Assembly (NCBI GenBank): GCA_963703165.1
Contig: OY969798.1
Location: 496,001 to 560,000, forward strand
Direction: 5' to 3'
Length of the DNA: 64,000 nt
Source of the DNA: JBQTKD01 sp963703165
Lineage (GTDB): Bacteria; Actinomycetota; Actinomycetes; Sporichthyales; Sporichthyaceae
Below are positions 26,176 to 34,465 of this stretch, piece after piece (within the stretch, counting starts at the first letter, position 1; each line of letters starts with the position of its first letter). The notes under the pieces are model-generated. The model did no database searches. It saw only the letters and a program-made list of their open reading frames with translations, and was not told the DNA's origin. The position numbers and the translations under genes were made by a program.

Positions 26176-26616
26176 ATGCTTCTACGAGTGCTACTGCGAA
26201 GAGCACGCCCGCCAGGTCCTGCTGCACGATCTGGCGGTGCGCCTCGGAATCGTCCCGCCCGGGAGGTCACGAACGAAGTCCAGCCCGACGTGGTCGTCGC
26301 GCGGTACACGGACCTGACCGACGCGTGTCTGCCTGTCGCACCCTTGCTGGCGGTGGAAGCTCTGTCGCCGAGTACCGCCCTGCACGACCGCAACACGAAG
26401 ATGGCGCACTACGCCCGCATCGGCGTCCCGTCCTACTGGTTGCTCGACCCGATCCAGCCCGGCGCGATCGAGGTCCACGAACTCGACGAGCACGGCAGCT
26501 ATCGCCTCGTTGCGAAAGCTGCCGGCGACGAGGCGATCCGCCTCGACCGACCGTTCCCCGTAGAGGTCTGCCCGGCACGATTGCTCGACGGTCTGCGTCC
26601 GCGCTGCCGTCCTTGA
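26176..26616 (+). pseudogene. Uma2-family (DUF820) nuclease-like remnant
   Basis: From about residue 31 the frame reads like the second half of a Uma2 protein: VQPDVVVARY, LLAVEALSPSTALHDRNTKM, then YARIGVPSYWLLDP and a C-terminal beta segment. These cover the PD-(D/E)XK-like Asp and Glu of the family. The N-terminal half that should precede it is absent in this frame: residues 1-30 are Arg/Pro-rich junk, while a different frame upstream carries HARQVLLHDLAVRLGIVPPG. It is therefore 5'-truncated or frameshifted near 26265-26275 and probably inactive. Confidence 0.6.
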
Positions 26617-26647
26617 CCTGGCCCGATCAGTGATTGCCTGAGCCCGG

Positions 26648-26682
26648 TTATCCACAGCGGGGGAAGGTGCCAGTTATCCACA
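26648..26682 (+). promoter_or_regulatory. paired DnaA-box-like element, copy 1
   Basis: Two perfect TTATCCACA sites (26648-26656 and 26674-26682), 26 nt apart, with AGCGGGGGA after the first and 7 variable bases before AG plus the second. It lies 53-87 bp upstream of the AbiEi-like gene. The arrangement and spacing match the minus-strand element at 22309-22343. Confidence 0.6.
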
Positions 26683-26734
26683 GATTCCGAATTCGTCCTT
26701 CTCACCGTCCGCCGAGCCGACTGCACTGCCGGGC

Positions 26735-27616
26735 ATGCCACCGACTCCTCGCACACCGCCCGAATTGCTCGGCGCCCCGTTCCACCTCCGCGACGCCTTC
26801 GCCGCGGGTCTGACCCGGCATCAGCTCGCTACGCGATGCTGGGTGCGCCTGTTCCGACAGGTCTACGTCCACCATTCGGTCGACCTGACGGACAAGATGC
26901 GCTTCGACGCGGCCCGGCTGATCGTGCCGCCCGAAGCGGCAACGATTGGACTGACCGCTGCGTGGCTCTACGGCATCTGGACTCCCTCGCCCGGTGCAGC
27001 GGTACCTATGAGCTTCGGCCTTCCGCTGCACCGCGGCGCGTTCAGGACCACCGACGCGACTGGTCGGCGGATCGTCCTGGACGAGGGTGACACCGACGAA
27101 CTTGATGGCGTGCTGGTGACCACTCCCGAGCGCACCTGCTTCGGGTTGATGACCGCCAGCACCCCGACGGAGGCCGTCGTCTGGGCCGACGCCTTCCTGC
27201 ACTCGGGTACGACCACGGCGCACGGACTGCGTCGCTACGCCGACGAACGACCGCACTGGCCGCACGTCCGTAAGGTACGCGCCGCCGTCGAACGAGCCCG
27301 GGTCGGAGCCGCCTCCCCGATGGAGTCCCGCCTCCGCCTCGTCATCGTCGACGGCGGGCTGCCCGAGCCCACCTGGCTGAACAAACCGCTCTACGACAAG
27401 GACGGCACCTTCCTCGGCGAACCAGCCATGGGCTACGACCTGCCGGTGGTGGAACGGCCGCTGTTCGGGATCGATCTCGACGGAACCTCGCCCGAGAACG
27501 GCCTCTCGCTGAACGGAATCCCGCTCCTCCGCTACACGAGACACGACGTCTACCGAGATCCCCGACGCATCGTCCGCGAGGTCGGCGCGATGCTCCACCG
27601 GCACTCCGCGGCATGA
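26735..27616 (+). CDS. AbiEi-like antitoxin-domain protein
   Basis: A 293-residue protein resembling actinobacterial AbiEi/DUF559-type proteins. It has an N-terminal winged-helix portion (FHLRDAFAAGLTRHQLATRC, then FRQVYVHHSV), a middle domain with TTPERTCFGLM and AVVWADAFLHSG, and a C-terminal region aligned by SPMESRLRLVIVDGGLPEP. In relatives that C-terminal domain carries a VSR-like nuclease core with a valine/glutamate/tyrosine-Asp-Gly strand. Here that stretch reads FGIDLDGTSPENG and is short, so nuclease residues may be lost. No toxin partner of the AbiEii type is adjacent. Confidence 0.7.
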   Translation: MPPTPRTPPELLGAPFHLRDAFAAGLTRHQLATRCWVRLFRQVYVHHSVDLTDKMRFDAARLIVPPEAATIGLTAAWLYGIWTPSPGAAVPMSFGLPLHRGAFRTTDATGRRIVLDEGDTDELDGVLVTTPERTCFGLMTASTPTEAVVWADAFLHSGTTTAHGLRRYADERPHWPHVRKVRAAVERARVGAASPMESRLRLVIVDGGLPEPTWLNKPLYDKDGTFLGEPAMGYDLPVVERPLFGIDLDGTSPENGLSLNGIPLLRYTRHDVYRDPRRIVREVGAMLHRHSAA

Positions 27617-27652
27617 CCCGGCGGCGACAACCACTCAACGGAAGGAAACCTG

Positions 27653-28063
27653 ATGGGGTATCAGCTTGTGGTCTGGGAGGGCGAACGGCCCGACACCGAC
27701 GCCGACGGACAACGCGAGTTCCAGGCGATGACACAGCAGCACCTGATCGCGAAGCCGACGGATCCGACTCCGGCGATCCGGCGGTTCGTCGAGGAACTGG
27801 GCGAACTGTGGACCCACGACCCGAATGATCCCGAGTGGGTCAACTCGCCATGGAAGTGCTGCCCCGTGCTGGACGAGGCATCGGGGCCGGTCATCTTTCT
27901 CCACCTCACCTTGGAAGCGGGCGTCATCGCGAGCATGATCATCGCCTCCGTCGCCGAGAAGCACGGACTGGTGGCCTACGACCTCATGACCGGATGGCTC
28001 CGCCCGGTCTCGGAGGAAGTCATCGCCCAGCAAGCCCAACGGTGGACAAGCTCGCTCAACTGA
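27653..28063 (+). CDS. conserved hypothetical protein
   Basis: A 136-residue soluble protein with a typical actinobacterial start MGYQLVVWEG, followed by an acidic linker and a core containing PAIRRFVEELGELWTHDPND and SPWKCCPVLDEASGPVIFLHL. I know similar hypothetical proteins in actinomycetes but no function. The ATG at 27653 has GGAAGGAAA upstream. It is 36 bp below the AbiEi-like gene and may be in one transcript. The 17-bp inverted repeat at 28084 follows its stop. Confidence 0.75.
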   Translation: MGYQLVVWEGERPDTDADGQREFQAMTQQHLIAKPTDPTPAIRRFVEELGELWTHDPNDPEWVNSPWKCCPVLDEASGPVIFLHLTLEAGVIASMIIASVAEKHGLVAYDLMTGWLRPVSEEVIAQQAQRWTSSLN

Positions 28064-28083
28064 GCGCGCGGCGCGAGCGCAGG

Positions 28084-28151
28084 CGCATCTTCGGGTGGCG
28101 CGCTGCCCTTTCAGCCGCCCTCGTAGGGGCGACCCGCCACCCGAAGATGCG
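28084..28151. repeat. 17-bp perfect inverted repeat between convergent genes
   Basis: CGCATCTTCGGGTGGCG (28084-28100) and its exact complement (28135-28151) flank 34 nt that contain a smaller hairpin (CGCCC-TCGTAG-GGGCG). It sits between the hypothetical gene and ctaB, so it could serve as a bidirectional terminator. The long loop and the similarity in layout to 25957-26021 suggest a repeat element instead. Confidence 0.75.
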
Positions 28152-28181
28152 ACCTGGGCCCGCCGAGCGAGCCCCCCCGGG

Positions 28182-29132
28182 TCAGGCGAACGCGACCGCG
28201 TCGATGGCGATGATGAGGAACAGGAGCGCGAGGTAGCTGTTCGAGATGTGGAACAGGCGCATCGGTGCGAGGTCGATGCCGGTGACTCCGTGGGTGACCT
28301 TGTGCAACAGGCGGTGGGCCTCGACGAGGATCCCCGCGCCGAAGACGGCTGCGGCGACCGGGTACAGCCACCCGGTGTCGGCGACCGGCCAGAGCAGCAG
28401 TGAGCAGACGACCGTCGCCCAGGTGTAGATGGTGATCTCGGTGATGACCCGGCGCTCGGTCGCGACCACCGGCAGCATCGGGACCTTGGCCGCCGCGTAG
28501 TCCTCCTTGTAGCGCATGGCCAGCGCCCAGAAGTGCGGCGGAGTCCAGAAGAACACCACGCCGAACAGCACGATCGGGGCCCACGACACAGAGTCCGTCA
28601 CCGCGGTCCAACCGATCAGCGGTGGGAAGCACCCGGCCGCCCCGCCCCACACGATGTTCTGCGACGTGCGGCGCTTGAGGATCATCGTGTAGCCGAAGAC
28701 GTAGAACAGATTCGCGGCCAGAGCGAGCCAGGCGGAGAGCCAGTTGACGGCCAGCCCCAGCACCAGCGTCGCGGCGATCCCGAGCACGATGCCGAAGGCG
28801 ATCGTCTCCCGTGGGGACACCCCGTGCATCGGCAGCGGGCGGCGCCGGGTGCGGCGCATGTCGGCGTCGATGTCGCGGTCGAGGTAGCAGTTCAGGACGT
28901 TCGCGGACCCGGCGGCGGCGATCCCGCCGAGCAGGGTCCAAGCCACCAGGCCCAGGTCGGGCACGCCACGTTCGGCCAGGAACATCACCGGCACGGTCGT
29001 GACGAGCAGCAGCTCGATGATCCGCGGCTTGGTGAGCGCGACGTAGGCCTTGACGGTCGCGCCGACGCTGCGGCGGCCGTCGACCACCGGCGGCTGGAGG
29101 TCGGGCTTCGGAGGCAGGTCGAGCGTGGTCAT
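28182..29132 (-). CDS. ctaB: protoheme IX farnesyltransferase (heme O synthase)
   Basis: A 316-residue UbiA-family membrane enzyme with about nine helices. The prenyl-diphosphate site is visible as NVLNCYLDRDIDADMRRT, and the second Asp-rich loop as YKEDYAAAKVPMLP. It adds farnesyl to heme b to give heme O, the substrate of CtaA. It is divergent from tkt across 278 bp. In relatives ctaB lies near ctaA; here the accessory block at 23.9-28.2 kb separates them. Confidence 0.95.
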   Translation of the reverse strand: MTTLDLPPKPDLQPPVVDGRRSVGATVKAYVALTKPRIIELLLVTTVPVMFLAERGVPDLGLVAWTLLGGIAAAGSANVLNCYLDRDIDADMRRTRRRPLPMHGVSPRETIAFGIVLGIAATLVLGLAVNWLSAWLALAANLFYVFGYTMILKRRTSQNIVWGGAAGCFPPLIGWTAVTDSVSWAPIVLFGVVFFWTPPHFWALAMRYKEDYAAAKVPMLPVVATERRVITEITIYTWATVVCSLLLWPVADTGWLYPVAAAVFGAGILVEAHRLLHKVTHGVTGIDLAPMRLFHISNSYLALLFLIIAIDAVAFA

Positions 29133-29410
29133 CGAACCTCCCCCGTCAATCCCACCGAGTCACCCGCATGGCGACGCTCGACTCTGGGCACGCGTACCTC
29201 GTTCGGTGCGGGAGGCGCACCCGCGGTGAGCTCCCATCGCAACGTCGCGACGGACCTTCCCACGGGCCAGTGGGCGGGGCCAACTGTAGCCGCCGGGCAG
29301 GCGTCCTCCGGTCATGGGTAGTTAATGCCGGGTCGTTAGGCTCGACACAGCCGGGCGATCGTTGCGGACGGGCAGCAACCGCCGAGCCCAGGGCACAAGT
29401 GACCTGATCT

Positions 29411-31528
29411 ATGCCCCCTGCCGAGAGGATGCGGACCATCGTGGGAGCCAGCGGTCTGGAGTGGTCGGAACTCGACGCTCGCGCAGTGGACACCGCCCGC
29501 CTGTTGGCGGCCGACGCCGTGGAGGCGGCCGGCAACGGCCACCCGGGGACGGCGATGAGCCTCGCGCCCGCCGCGTACCTCACCTACCAGCGGCTTCTCC
29601 GCCACGACCCCACCGATCCGGACTGGTTCGGCCGGGACCGTTTCGTGCTTTCGTGCGGCCACTCGAGCCTCACGCTGTACGTCCAGCTGTACCTCTCGGG
29701 CTACGGCCTGACGCTCGACGACCTGCGGCACCTGCGCCAATGGGGCTCGCTGACCCCGGGCCACCCGGAGGTCGGACACACCGCCGGCGTCGAGACCACC
29801 ACCGGTCCACTGGGCCAGGGTGTGGCGACCTCCGTCGGCATGGCAATGGCCGCCCGGCGCGCCCGGTACCTCTTCGACCCCGAGGCCCCCGCGGGCGAGA
29901 GTGTCTTTGACCACACCGTCTGGGTCTTCGCCTCCGACGGCGACATGGAGGAGGGCGTCGCGTCCGAGGCCGCGTCGCTCGCGGGCACGCAGGCGCTGGG
30001 CAACCTCGTCGTCCTCTACGACGACAACCACATCTCCATCGAGGGCGACACCGACGTCGCGTTCACCGAGGACGTCCTTGCCCGCTTCGCCGCCTACGGC
30101 TGGCACACCCAGCGCGTCGACGACGCGAACGACGTCAAGGCACTGCACAAGGCCCTCGCCTCGGCGCGGGATCACCACGGTGCTCCGTCGATCGTCGCGG
30201 TCCGCTCGATCATCGCCTGGCCCGCCCCGAACCTGCAGAACACCGGGAAGTCGCACGGCTCGGCGCTGGGCAAGGACGAGGTCGCGGCGACCAAGGAGAT
30301 CCTCGGGTTCGACCCGACCAAGTCCTTCGACGTCGCCGACGACGTCCTCGCCCACGCCCGCCAGGTCGTCGACCGGGGCCGCACCCTGCATGCCGAGTGG
30401 GACACGAAGTTCGCCGCCTGGCGCGAGGCCAACGCCGACCGCGCCGCCGAGCTGGACCGCATGCGCGCGCACCGCCTCCCCGACGGCTGGGCCGCGAAGC
30501 TGCCCGAGTACCCCGCCGGCAAGGAGGTCGCCACCCGCAAGGCCTCCGGCGAGGTCCTCAACGCCATCGCCGCGGCCGTGCCCGAACTGTGGGGCGGCTC
30601 GGCCGACCTCGCGGAGTCCAACCTCACCTGGATCCACGGCGAGGACTCCTTCCTCCCGTCCAGCTCCGGGGCGAAGAACGCCAACCCCGCCGGGCGCAAC
30701 GTGCACTTCGGGGTCCGCGAACACGCCATGGGCTCGGCGATGAACGGCATCGCCCTGCACGGTGTGTTCCGCCCTTACGGCGGCACGTTCCTCGTCTTCT
30801 CCGACTACATGCGCGGCGCGGTCCGCCTCGGCGCCCTGATGAAGCAGCCCGTCGTCCACGTGTGGACGCACGACTCCATCGGCCTCGGCGAGGACGGTCC
30901 GACGCACCAGCCCATCGAGCACCTGTGGGCCCTGCGCGCCATCCCGGGCCTGGATGTCGTCCGCCCCGGCGACGCCAACGAGACCGTCGCCGCGTGGCGC
31001 CAGATCCTCGAGAACCCGCACGCCCCGGCCGCCCTCGCGCTCACCCGGCAGAACATCCCCACCTACGACCGCTCCGCGGGCTTCGGCTCCGTCGAGGGCG
31101 TCGCCAAGGGCGGGTACGTGCTGCAGGAGGCGGGCTCAGGTCTGCCCGAGCTGATCCTGATCGCCACCGGCAGCGAGGTACAGATCGCCGTGGCCGCCCG
31201 TGAGGCCCTGGAGGCCGAGGGCGTCCCGACCCGCGTTGTGTCCATGCCGTGCATCGAGTGGTTCGAGGCGCAGGACGACTCGTACAAGGCCACCGTCCTC
31301 CCCGGCCGGGTCCGGGCTCGCGTCGCCGTCGAGGCCGGCATCGCGCAGGGCTGGTGGCGGTACGTCGGCGACGGCGGTGAGGTCGTCGGCATCGAGCACT
31401 TCGGCGCCTCGGCGCCCTACTCGACCCTCTACGAACAGTTCGGCCTCACCGCACCGGCCGTCGTGGCCGCAGCCCACCGCAGCCTCGCCCGCACCGTGGG
31501 TGAGAAGGGGTCGAAGACCGGGAACTAG
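29411..31528 (+). CDS. tkt: transketolase
   Basis: A 705-residue transketolase. The thiamine-diphosphate and metal site is evident (ASDGDMEEGVASEAASLAG followed by LVVLYDDNHISIEGDT), together with N-terminal GNGHPGTAMSLAPAAY and the pyrimidine-domain GVREHAMGSAMNG and HDSIGLGEDGPTHQP. It transfers two-carbon units in the non-oxidative pentose phosphate pathway. It heads the tkt-tal-pgi-zwf-opcA-pgl run. The start is uncertain: ATG at 29411, ATG at 29429 or GTG at 29441; none has an ideal Shine-Dalgarno. Confidence 0.96.
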   Translation: MPPAERMRTIVGASGLEWSELDARAVDTARLLAADAVEAAGNGHPGTAMSLAPAAYLTYQRLLRHDPTDPDWFGRDRFVLSCGHSSLTLYVQLYLSGYGLTLDDLRHLRQWGSLTPGHPEVGHTAGVETTTGPLGQGVATSVGMAMAARRARYLFDPEAPAGESVFDHTVWVFASDGDMEEGVASEAASLAGTQALGNLVVLYDDNHISIEGDTDVAFTEDVLARFAAYGWHTQRVDDANDVKALHKALASARDHHGAPSIVAVRSIIAWPAPNLQNTGKSHGSALGKDEVAATKEILGFDPTKSFDVADDVLAHARQVVDRGRTLHAEWDTKFAAWREANADRAAELDRMRAHRLPDGWAAKLPEYPAGKEVATRKASGEVLNAIAAAVPELWGGSADLAESNLTWIHGEDSFLPSSSGAKNANPAGRNVHFGVREHAMGSAMNGIALHGVFRPYGGTFLVFSDYMRGAVRLGALMKQPVVHVWTHDSIGLGEDGPTHQPIEHLWALRAIPGLDVVRPGDANETVAAWRQILENPHAPAALALTRQNIPTYDRSAGFGSVEGVAKGGYVLQEAGSGLPELILIATGSEVQIAVAAREALEAEGVPTRVVSMPCIEWFEAQDDSYKATVLPGRVRARVAVEAGIAQGWWRYVGDGGEVVGIEHFGASAPYSTLYEQFGLTAPAVVAAAHRSLARTVGEKGSKTGN

Positions 31529-31535
31529 ACGCGCA

Positions 31536-31559
31536 CCTGACGTAGGTGGCGACGTCAGG
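31536..31559. repeat. 8-bp inverted repeat in the tkt-tal gap
   Basis: CCTGACGT (31536-31543) and its complement (31552-31559) around an 8-nt spacer, 8 bp after the tkt stop. It could be an attenuating or processing hairpin or an operator. Confidence 0.4.
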
Positions 31560-31597
31560 AGCCGCCCAGACACAGCATCACCGACGAGGAGATTCCT

Positions 31598-32725
31598 ATG
31601 ACCGCACCGAACGAGCGGCTTCGCCGGCTGAGCAACGCCGGGGTCGCGATCTGGCTGGACGACCTGTCCCGCGCCCGACTGCAGACGGGTGGCCTGGCGG
31701 CCCTCGTCCGCGACAGCGCCGTCGTGGGAGTCACCACCAACCCGGCGATCTTCCAGGCCGCCGTCACCAAGTCCGACCTGTACGACCCGCAGCTCGCCGA
31801 CCTCGCCGTACGCGGGGTGAGCGTCGACGAGGCGATCCGCTCTATCACCACCATGGATGTGCGCGATGCCTGCGACGTCCTGCGTCCCGTCTACGACGCG
31901 ACCGACGGCATCGACGGCCGCGTCTCCATCGAGGTCGATCCGCGCTTCGCCGAGCACACAGCGCCGACGATCGCCGAGGCACGCGCGCTGTGGTGGGCCG
32001 TGGACCGGCCCAACCTCTACATCAAGATCCCGGCCACCCTCGAGTGTCTGCCGGCGATCTCCCAGGCGTTGGCCGAGGGCATCAGCGTCAACGTCACGCT
32101 GATCTTCTCCCTCGATCGCTACCGCGCCGTGATGGAGGCCTTCCTCGAGGGCATGGAGCGCGCCCGCGCCGCCGGGCTTCCCCTGGAGAACATCGGCTCG
32201 GTCGCCTCTTTCTTCGTCTCCCGCGTGGACACCGAGATCGACAAGCGCCTGGACAAGCTCGGCACCGACGCCGCCAAGGCCGTGCGCGGCAAGGCCGGGG
32301 TCGCGAACGCGCAGCTCGCGTTCCAGGCCTACGAAGAGGTCTTCGCCACCGACCGCTGGAAGGCCCTCGCCGCCGCGGGCGCGAAGGTGCAGCGTCCGTT
32401 GTGGGCCTCGACCGGCGTGAAGGACCCGGCCTACCCGGACACCCTCTACGTCGACAACCTCGTCACCGCCGGCGTCGTCAACACGATGCCCGAGGCGACG
32501 CTGGAGGCCACCGCCCACCATTCCGACGCCGGCGACGACACGATCCGCGGCAGCTACGGCACCGCCAAGCAGGTCCTCGACGACCTCGCGGCGATCGGCA
32601 TTGACTACGACGAGATCGTGAACCTGCTCGAGCGTGAGGGCGTCGACAAGTTCGTCACCGCGTGGGAGGACCTGATCGCCTCGGTCAGCACGTCACTCTC
32701 GCGCATGCAGGCGGAGGCGCAGTGA
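31598..32725 (+). CDS. tal: transaldolase
   Basis: A 375-residue transaldolase of the longer actinobacterial type. The Schiff-base lysine is K143 (PNLYIKIPATLE); GVTTNPAIFQ and GSVASFFVSRVDTEIDK are further family marks. It exchanges dihydroxyacetone units between sugar phosphates. The ATG at 31598 has GAGGAG 6 nt upstream. Its stop overlaps the start of the mini-ORF that leads into pgi. Confidence 0.96.
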   Translation: MTAPNERLRRLSNAGVAIWLDDLSRARLQTGGLAALVRDSAVVGVTTNPAIFQAAVTKSDLYDPQLADLAVRGVSVDEAIRSITTMDVRDACDVLRPVYDATDGIDGRVSIEVDPRFAEHTAPTIAEARALWWAVDRPNLYIKIPATLECLPAISQALAEGISVNVTLIFSLDRYRAVMEAFLEGMERARAAGLPLENIGSVASFFVSRVDTEIDKRLDKLGTDAAKAVRGKAGVANAQLAFQAYEEVFATDRWKALAAAGAKVQRPLWASTGVKDPAYPDTLYVDNLVTAGVVNTMPEATLEATAHHSDAGDDTIRGSYGTAKQVLDDLAAIGIDYDEIVNLLEREGVDKFVTAWEDLIASVSTSLSRMQAEAQ

Positions 32726-32795
32726 GCGAGCGCAGCGAGCCAACCAATGTCGGAGCGTCTTCGGTCATCGGGCCGACGAAGGAGGTCCGATGACC
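32722..32795 (+). promoter_or_regulatory. bridging mini-ORF plus start-codon hairpin, tal/pgi copy
   Basis: A 23-codon mini-ORF (GTG at 32722, stop 32791-32793; peptide beginning with the initiator and SERSEPTNV) overlaps the tal stop by 4 nt (GTGA) and the pgi start by 4 nt (ATGA). Its 3' end forms a 12-bp hairpin: GGTCATCGGGCC (32763-32774) pairs with 32784-32795 through one G-U wobble. The loop is GACGAAGGA, which together with the next two bases contains the pgi ribosome site. The pgi ATG is within the right arm. Overlaps and pairing are read directly; translational coupling is inferred. Confidence 0.65.
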
Positions 32796-34433
32796 AAGGA
32801 AATCGCCGTTGCGGCATCGGGTGGGGTGACGGTCACCGTCGCCGACACCACGCTGTCCCAGCTGATCAAGCCCGTCATCGGTGAGGCCGTGGGCGAGGAC
32901 GTCGCGCGTCGCCTGTGCGACGGCGACGGCACCCTGTGGGGACCCGAGGCCGAACCGGAGGCCTCGATCCGCCTCGGGTGGGTCGACGCCGCCGCGAAGT
33001 CCCGCGAGATCCTCCCTCGGCTGCAGAAGCTCGTCGACGAACTCCTCAACGAGGGCCTGGACCATGTGGTGCTCGCCGGGATGGGCGGATCCTCGCTCGC
33101 CCCGGAGGTCATCACCCGCACTGCGGGCGCACGCCTGACAGTCCTCGACACCACCGATCCGGGCCAGGTTCGGCGCGCGATGAAGGAGCGCCTGGACCGC
33201 ACCGTGGTCGTCGTGGCGTCCAAGTCCGGCGGCACCGTGGAGACCGACAGCCACCGCCGCGTCTACGAACAGGCCTTCCGGGACGCAGGTCTGACGGATG
33301 CTCAGGTCGCCGGCCGGTTCGTCATCGTCACCGACCCGGGTTCGCCGCTGGAGAAGCTGTCCATCGAGGCCGGGTACCGAGCGATCTTCCTCGCCGACGA
33401 GACCGTCGGCGGCCGCTACAGCGCCCTGACCGCGTTCGGGCTGGTGCCGTCCGCGCTGGCGGGGGTCGACGTCACTCTCCTGCTGGACGCAGCCGACGAG
33501 GTCCGCGGCGCGCTGTCCAATTCGGTCGACAACCCGGGCATGATGCTCGGCGCCGCGATCGGGGCAGCCTGCAAAGCCGGGCGGGACAAGCTCGTCATCG
33601 TCGAGGCCGAGGCCGGTGCCGTCGGGTTCGGCGACTGGGCCGAGCAACTCGTCGCCGAGTCCACCGGCAAGGAGAGCTCCGGCGTGCTGCCCGTCGTGGC
33701 GGAGGACGTCGACTCCGCCGGGTGGCAGGGCGCCGGGTCCGACGCGCTGCTGGTGTCCATCGGTTCCGCGGAGAACGCCGCGGTCACCGTCAGCGGCCCG
33801 CTGGGGGCGCAGTTCCTGGTCTGGGAGTACGCGACCGCGATCGCCGGACGGGTACAGGGCATCAACCCCTTCGACCAGCCGAACGTGACCGAGTCCAAGG
33901 AGAACACCGGCGCGCTGCTGGAGAAGGCCGTCGACGGTGGCCTACCGGTCGGCGAGCCGCTGCTGGACCTGGGCCACGTGCAGGTCTTCGGCGATGCGGC
34001 GCTGCTCGGAGACGCGAAGGACCTGCGCGGGGCGTTGGATGCGCTGCTGGACACGGTTCCCGAGCGCGGGTACCTCGCGGTGATGGCCTACCTCGACCGC
34101 ATCGGTGACTCCTCCGCCGCCGGGCTGCGCCTGGCGTTGGCCCGTCGGCTGAAGGACCGTCAGGTCACCTTCGGGTGGGGCCCGCGGTTTCTGCACTCGA
34201 CCGGGCAGTACCACAAGGGCGGCCCGCAGAACGGGACGTTCCTGCAGCTCACCGGCGTCGTCGCCGAGGACCTTCAGGTCCCCGGGCGCCCGTACACGTT
34301 CGGGACGCTGCACCTCGCCCAGGCCCTCGGAGACCTCGGTGCCCTCACCGGCCGGGGCCGCCCCGCGCTGCGGCTGCACCTGGCCGACCGGCGCTGGGGT
34401 CTTTCCGACATCTTCGCCGCCCTGAACCCCTGA
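32790..34433 (+). CDS. pgi: glucose-6-phosphate isomerase
   Basis: A 547-residue phosphoglucose isomerase of the actinobacterial type. Sugar-phosphate-binding motifs are seen: AGMGGSSLAPEV, SKSGGTVETDSH and the C-terminal STGQYHKGGPQNG. It interconverts glucose-6-P and fructose-6-P, linking the pathway to glycolysis. The ATG at 32790 is embedded in the right arm of the hairpin described above, preceded by AAGGAGG. Confidence 0.94.
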   Translation: MTKEIAVAASGGVTVTVADTTLSQLIKPVIGEAVGEDVARRLCDGDGTLWGPEAEPEASIRLGWVDAAAKSREILPRLQKLVDELLNEGLDHVVLAGMGGSSLAPEVITRTAGARLTVLDTTDPGQVRRAMKERLDRTVVVVASKSGGTVETDSHRRVYEQAFRDAGLTDAQVAGRFVIVTDPGSPLEKLSIEAGYRAIFLADETVGGRYSALTAFGLVPSALAGVDVTLLLDAADEVRGALSNSVDNPGMMLGAAIGAACKAGRDKLVIVEAEAGAVGFGDWAEQLVAESTGKESSGVLPVVAEDVDSAGWQGAGSDALLVSIGSAENAAVTVSGPLGAQFLVWEYATAIAGRVQGINPFDQPNVTESKENTGALLEKAVDGGLPVGEPLLDLGHVQVFGDAALLGDAKDLRGALDALLDTVPERGYLAVMAYLDRIGDSSAAGLRLALARRLKDRQVTFGWGPRFLHSTGQYHKGGPQNGTFLQLTGVVAEDLQVPGRPYTFGTLHLAQALGDLGALTGRGRPALRLHLADRRWGLSDIFAALNP

Positions 34434-34465
34434 GTACTCATCCGCGGGATGGGCACACCACAAGT

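Noticed and set aside
29336..31021. 561-codon minus-strand frame over tkt
   Set aside because: Antisense of transketolase, with no protein-family features.
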